Assembly: GCF_021134715.1 (NCBI RefSeq) | Contig: NC_060022.1 | Location: forward strand, 4,407,001 to 4,471,000 | DNA: 64,000 nucleotides | Direction: 5' to 3' | Source: Daphnia pulex | Lineage: Eukaryota; Arthropoda; Branchiopoda; Diplostraca; Daphniidae | Shown here: positions 63,300 to 64,000 of the stretch, piece by piece | Layout of the letters: the number at the start of each line of letters is the position of its first letter | How positions within the stretch are numbered: the stretch's first letter is position 1 | The notes under the pieces: generated by a model | Told to the model about the DNA's origin: nothing | Database searches by the model: none | The model's input: the letters and a program-made list of their open reading frames with translations, nothing else | Translations under genes and position numbers: made by a program

Positions 63300-63446
63300 A
63301 TTTCAACAAAATAACCCACTTCATTCTAATTCATAAATGTCTTGTTGTGTAGAACTTGTCTTCCCTGAAAATAATGTTTCTTTAGTATAAAACATAGTTA
63401 ACTAAGCAAATATTTCAGAAATTTCGTGTGTAAAAGAAATACAAGA
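63300..63446 (+). repeat. Duplicated non-coding block Y, copy 2
   Basis: Partner of 62758-62885, with small insertions. Confidence 0.7.
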
Positions 63447-63473
63447 ATATTAAGGCCGTACCTATTTATCATT

Positions 63474-63598
63474 TGCTCTTGACGAAGGTCCTGTCTTAAA
63501 TTCCGTCGAGGCCAAAATTACAAGCAACTGTTCGAATTCATGGGGCTACTCGAGTACTATTAATTGCGTCTTACAGAACTCTAAGGCAGTAGTTTTTT
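63474..63598 (+). repeat. Duplicated non-coding block X, copy 2
   Basis: Partner of 62420-62552. In the first copy X precedes Y; in the second Y precedes X, all in the same orientation. The rest, to 64000, shows no gene. Confidence 0.6.
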
Positions 63599-64000
63599 TC
63601 ATCCTACGGTTCTTACTTTAATAACTAAAACTGTGGAAAACTGTTTTCTTCTCCCCGCCGAAAAATCGACAATCTACACTCCACGTTTGCACTGCTGTTG
63701 AAGTACGGGTATGTGGCACGAGTTATTATCGACTTTTCGTAAGCTTTTATCGTCACTTTACCCGACAGTCCGACACCCTCAACGTGGTCGCCATTTTCTT
63801 TTCTTCACGTTAAAGAAGGTCTAAATCAGACAACAACTTGTCATTTCTGCCGCGAGAGGGAACCCGACGATTTCGCCATCTAGGGTGTGACATTAAAAAG
63901 TTTACAAAACGTTAACGGTTTAACCTTTGACGGACACCATAGTGTTAACAATAAGAATAAAATAGTTAAGTTAACAAATATTTCGTTGAGTATCTCACCC

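Overview
The window is arthropod nuclear DNA and most likely comes from a water flea (Daphnia, Cladocera). The main reason is three vitellogenin genes whose predicted secreted N-termini are fused to a Cu/Zn superoxide dismutase (SOD)-like domain, a fusion known from Daphnia yolk proteins. Short introns (about 60-110 bases) and tightly packed housekeeping genes agree. I read all gene models by eye from splice sites and frame. Exon phases sum correctly in every multi-exon model given. Species and database identity were not checked.

Layout: 1-11660 is a tandem satellite (unit about 173 bp, with 4- and 5-unit higher-order blocks). It is interrupted at 4029-7438 by a 3.41 kb Tc1-like transposon with 562-bp inverted repeats, an internal-repeat (IR/DR) arrangement and two convergent genes: a Tc1-type transposase with one in-frame stop, and a second transposase-like gene that lacks the DNA-binding part and the last catalytic acid. 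From 12037 to 29531 lie two head-to-head vitellogenin genes (VTG-A on minus, VTG-B on plus) around a 2.95 kb shared upstream region. Their bodies form an inverted repeat of 5458 bp per arm that shows no difference in anything I compared, introns included. This points to recent gene conversion. A third gene, VTG-C, lies on plus at 50484-58050. It is more diverged, keeps all SOD metal ligands, and carries a long Lys/Glu-rich insertion.

Between VTG-B and VTG-C is a compact block of ordinary genes: a Thr/Ser/Pro-rich secreted protein (32341-34266), GLE1 (minus), INIP/SOSS-C and METTL5 (plus, only 5 bases apart), DMAP1 (minus), DCAF1/VprBP (plus), a small single-pass membrane protein (minus), and a possible 77-residue three-exon gene at 48505-49203. 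GLE1/INIP and DMAP1/DCAF1 are divergent pairs with presumably shared promoters; METTL5/DMAP1 are convergent.

From 58051 to 64000 I find no convincing gene. The stretch holds a fold-back palindrome, small tandem repeats, a duplicated non-coding block and a strongly strand-asymmetric segment. The biological theme is yolk production: three SOD-vitellogenins, each with a TATA or TATA-like box 86-88 bases before the ATG and a GATA-type site just upstream. The housekeeping genes appear unrelated in function.
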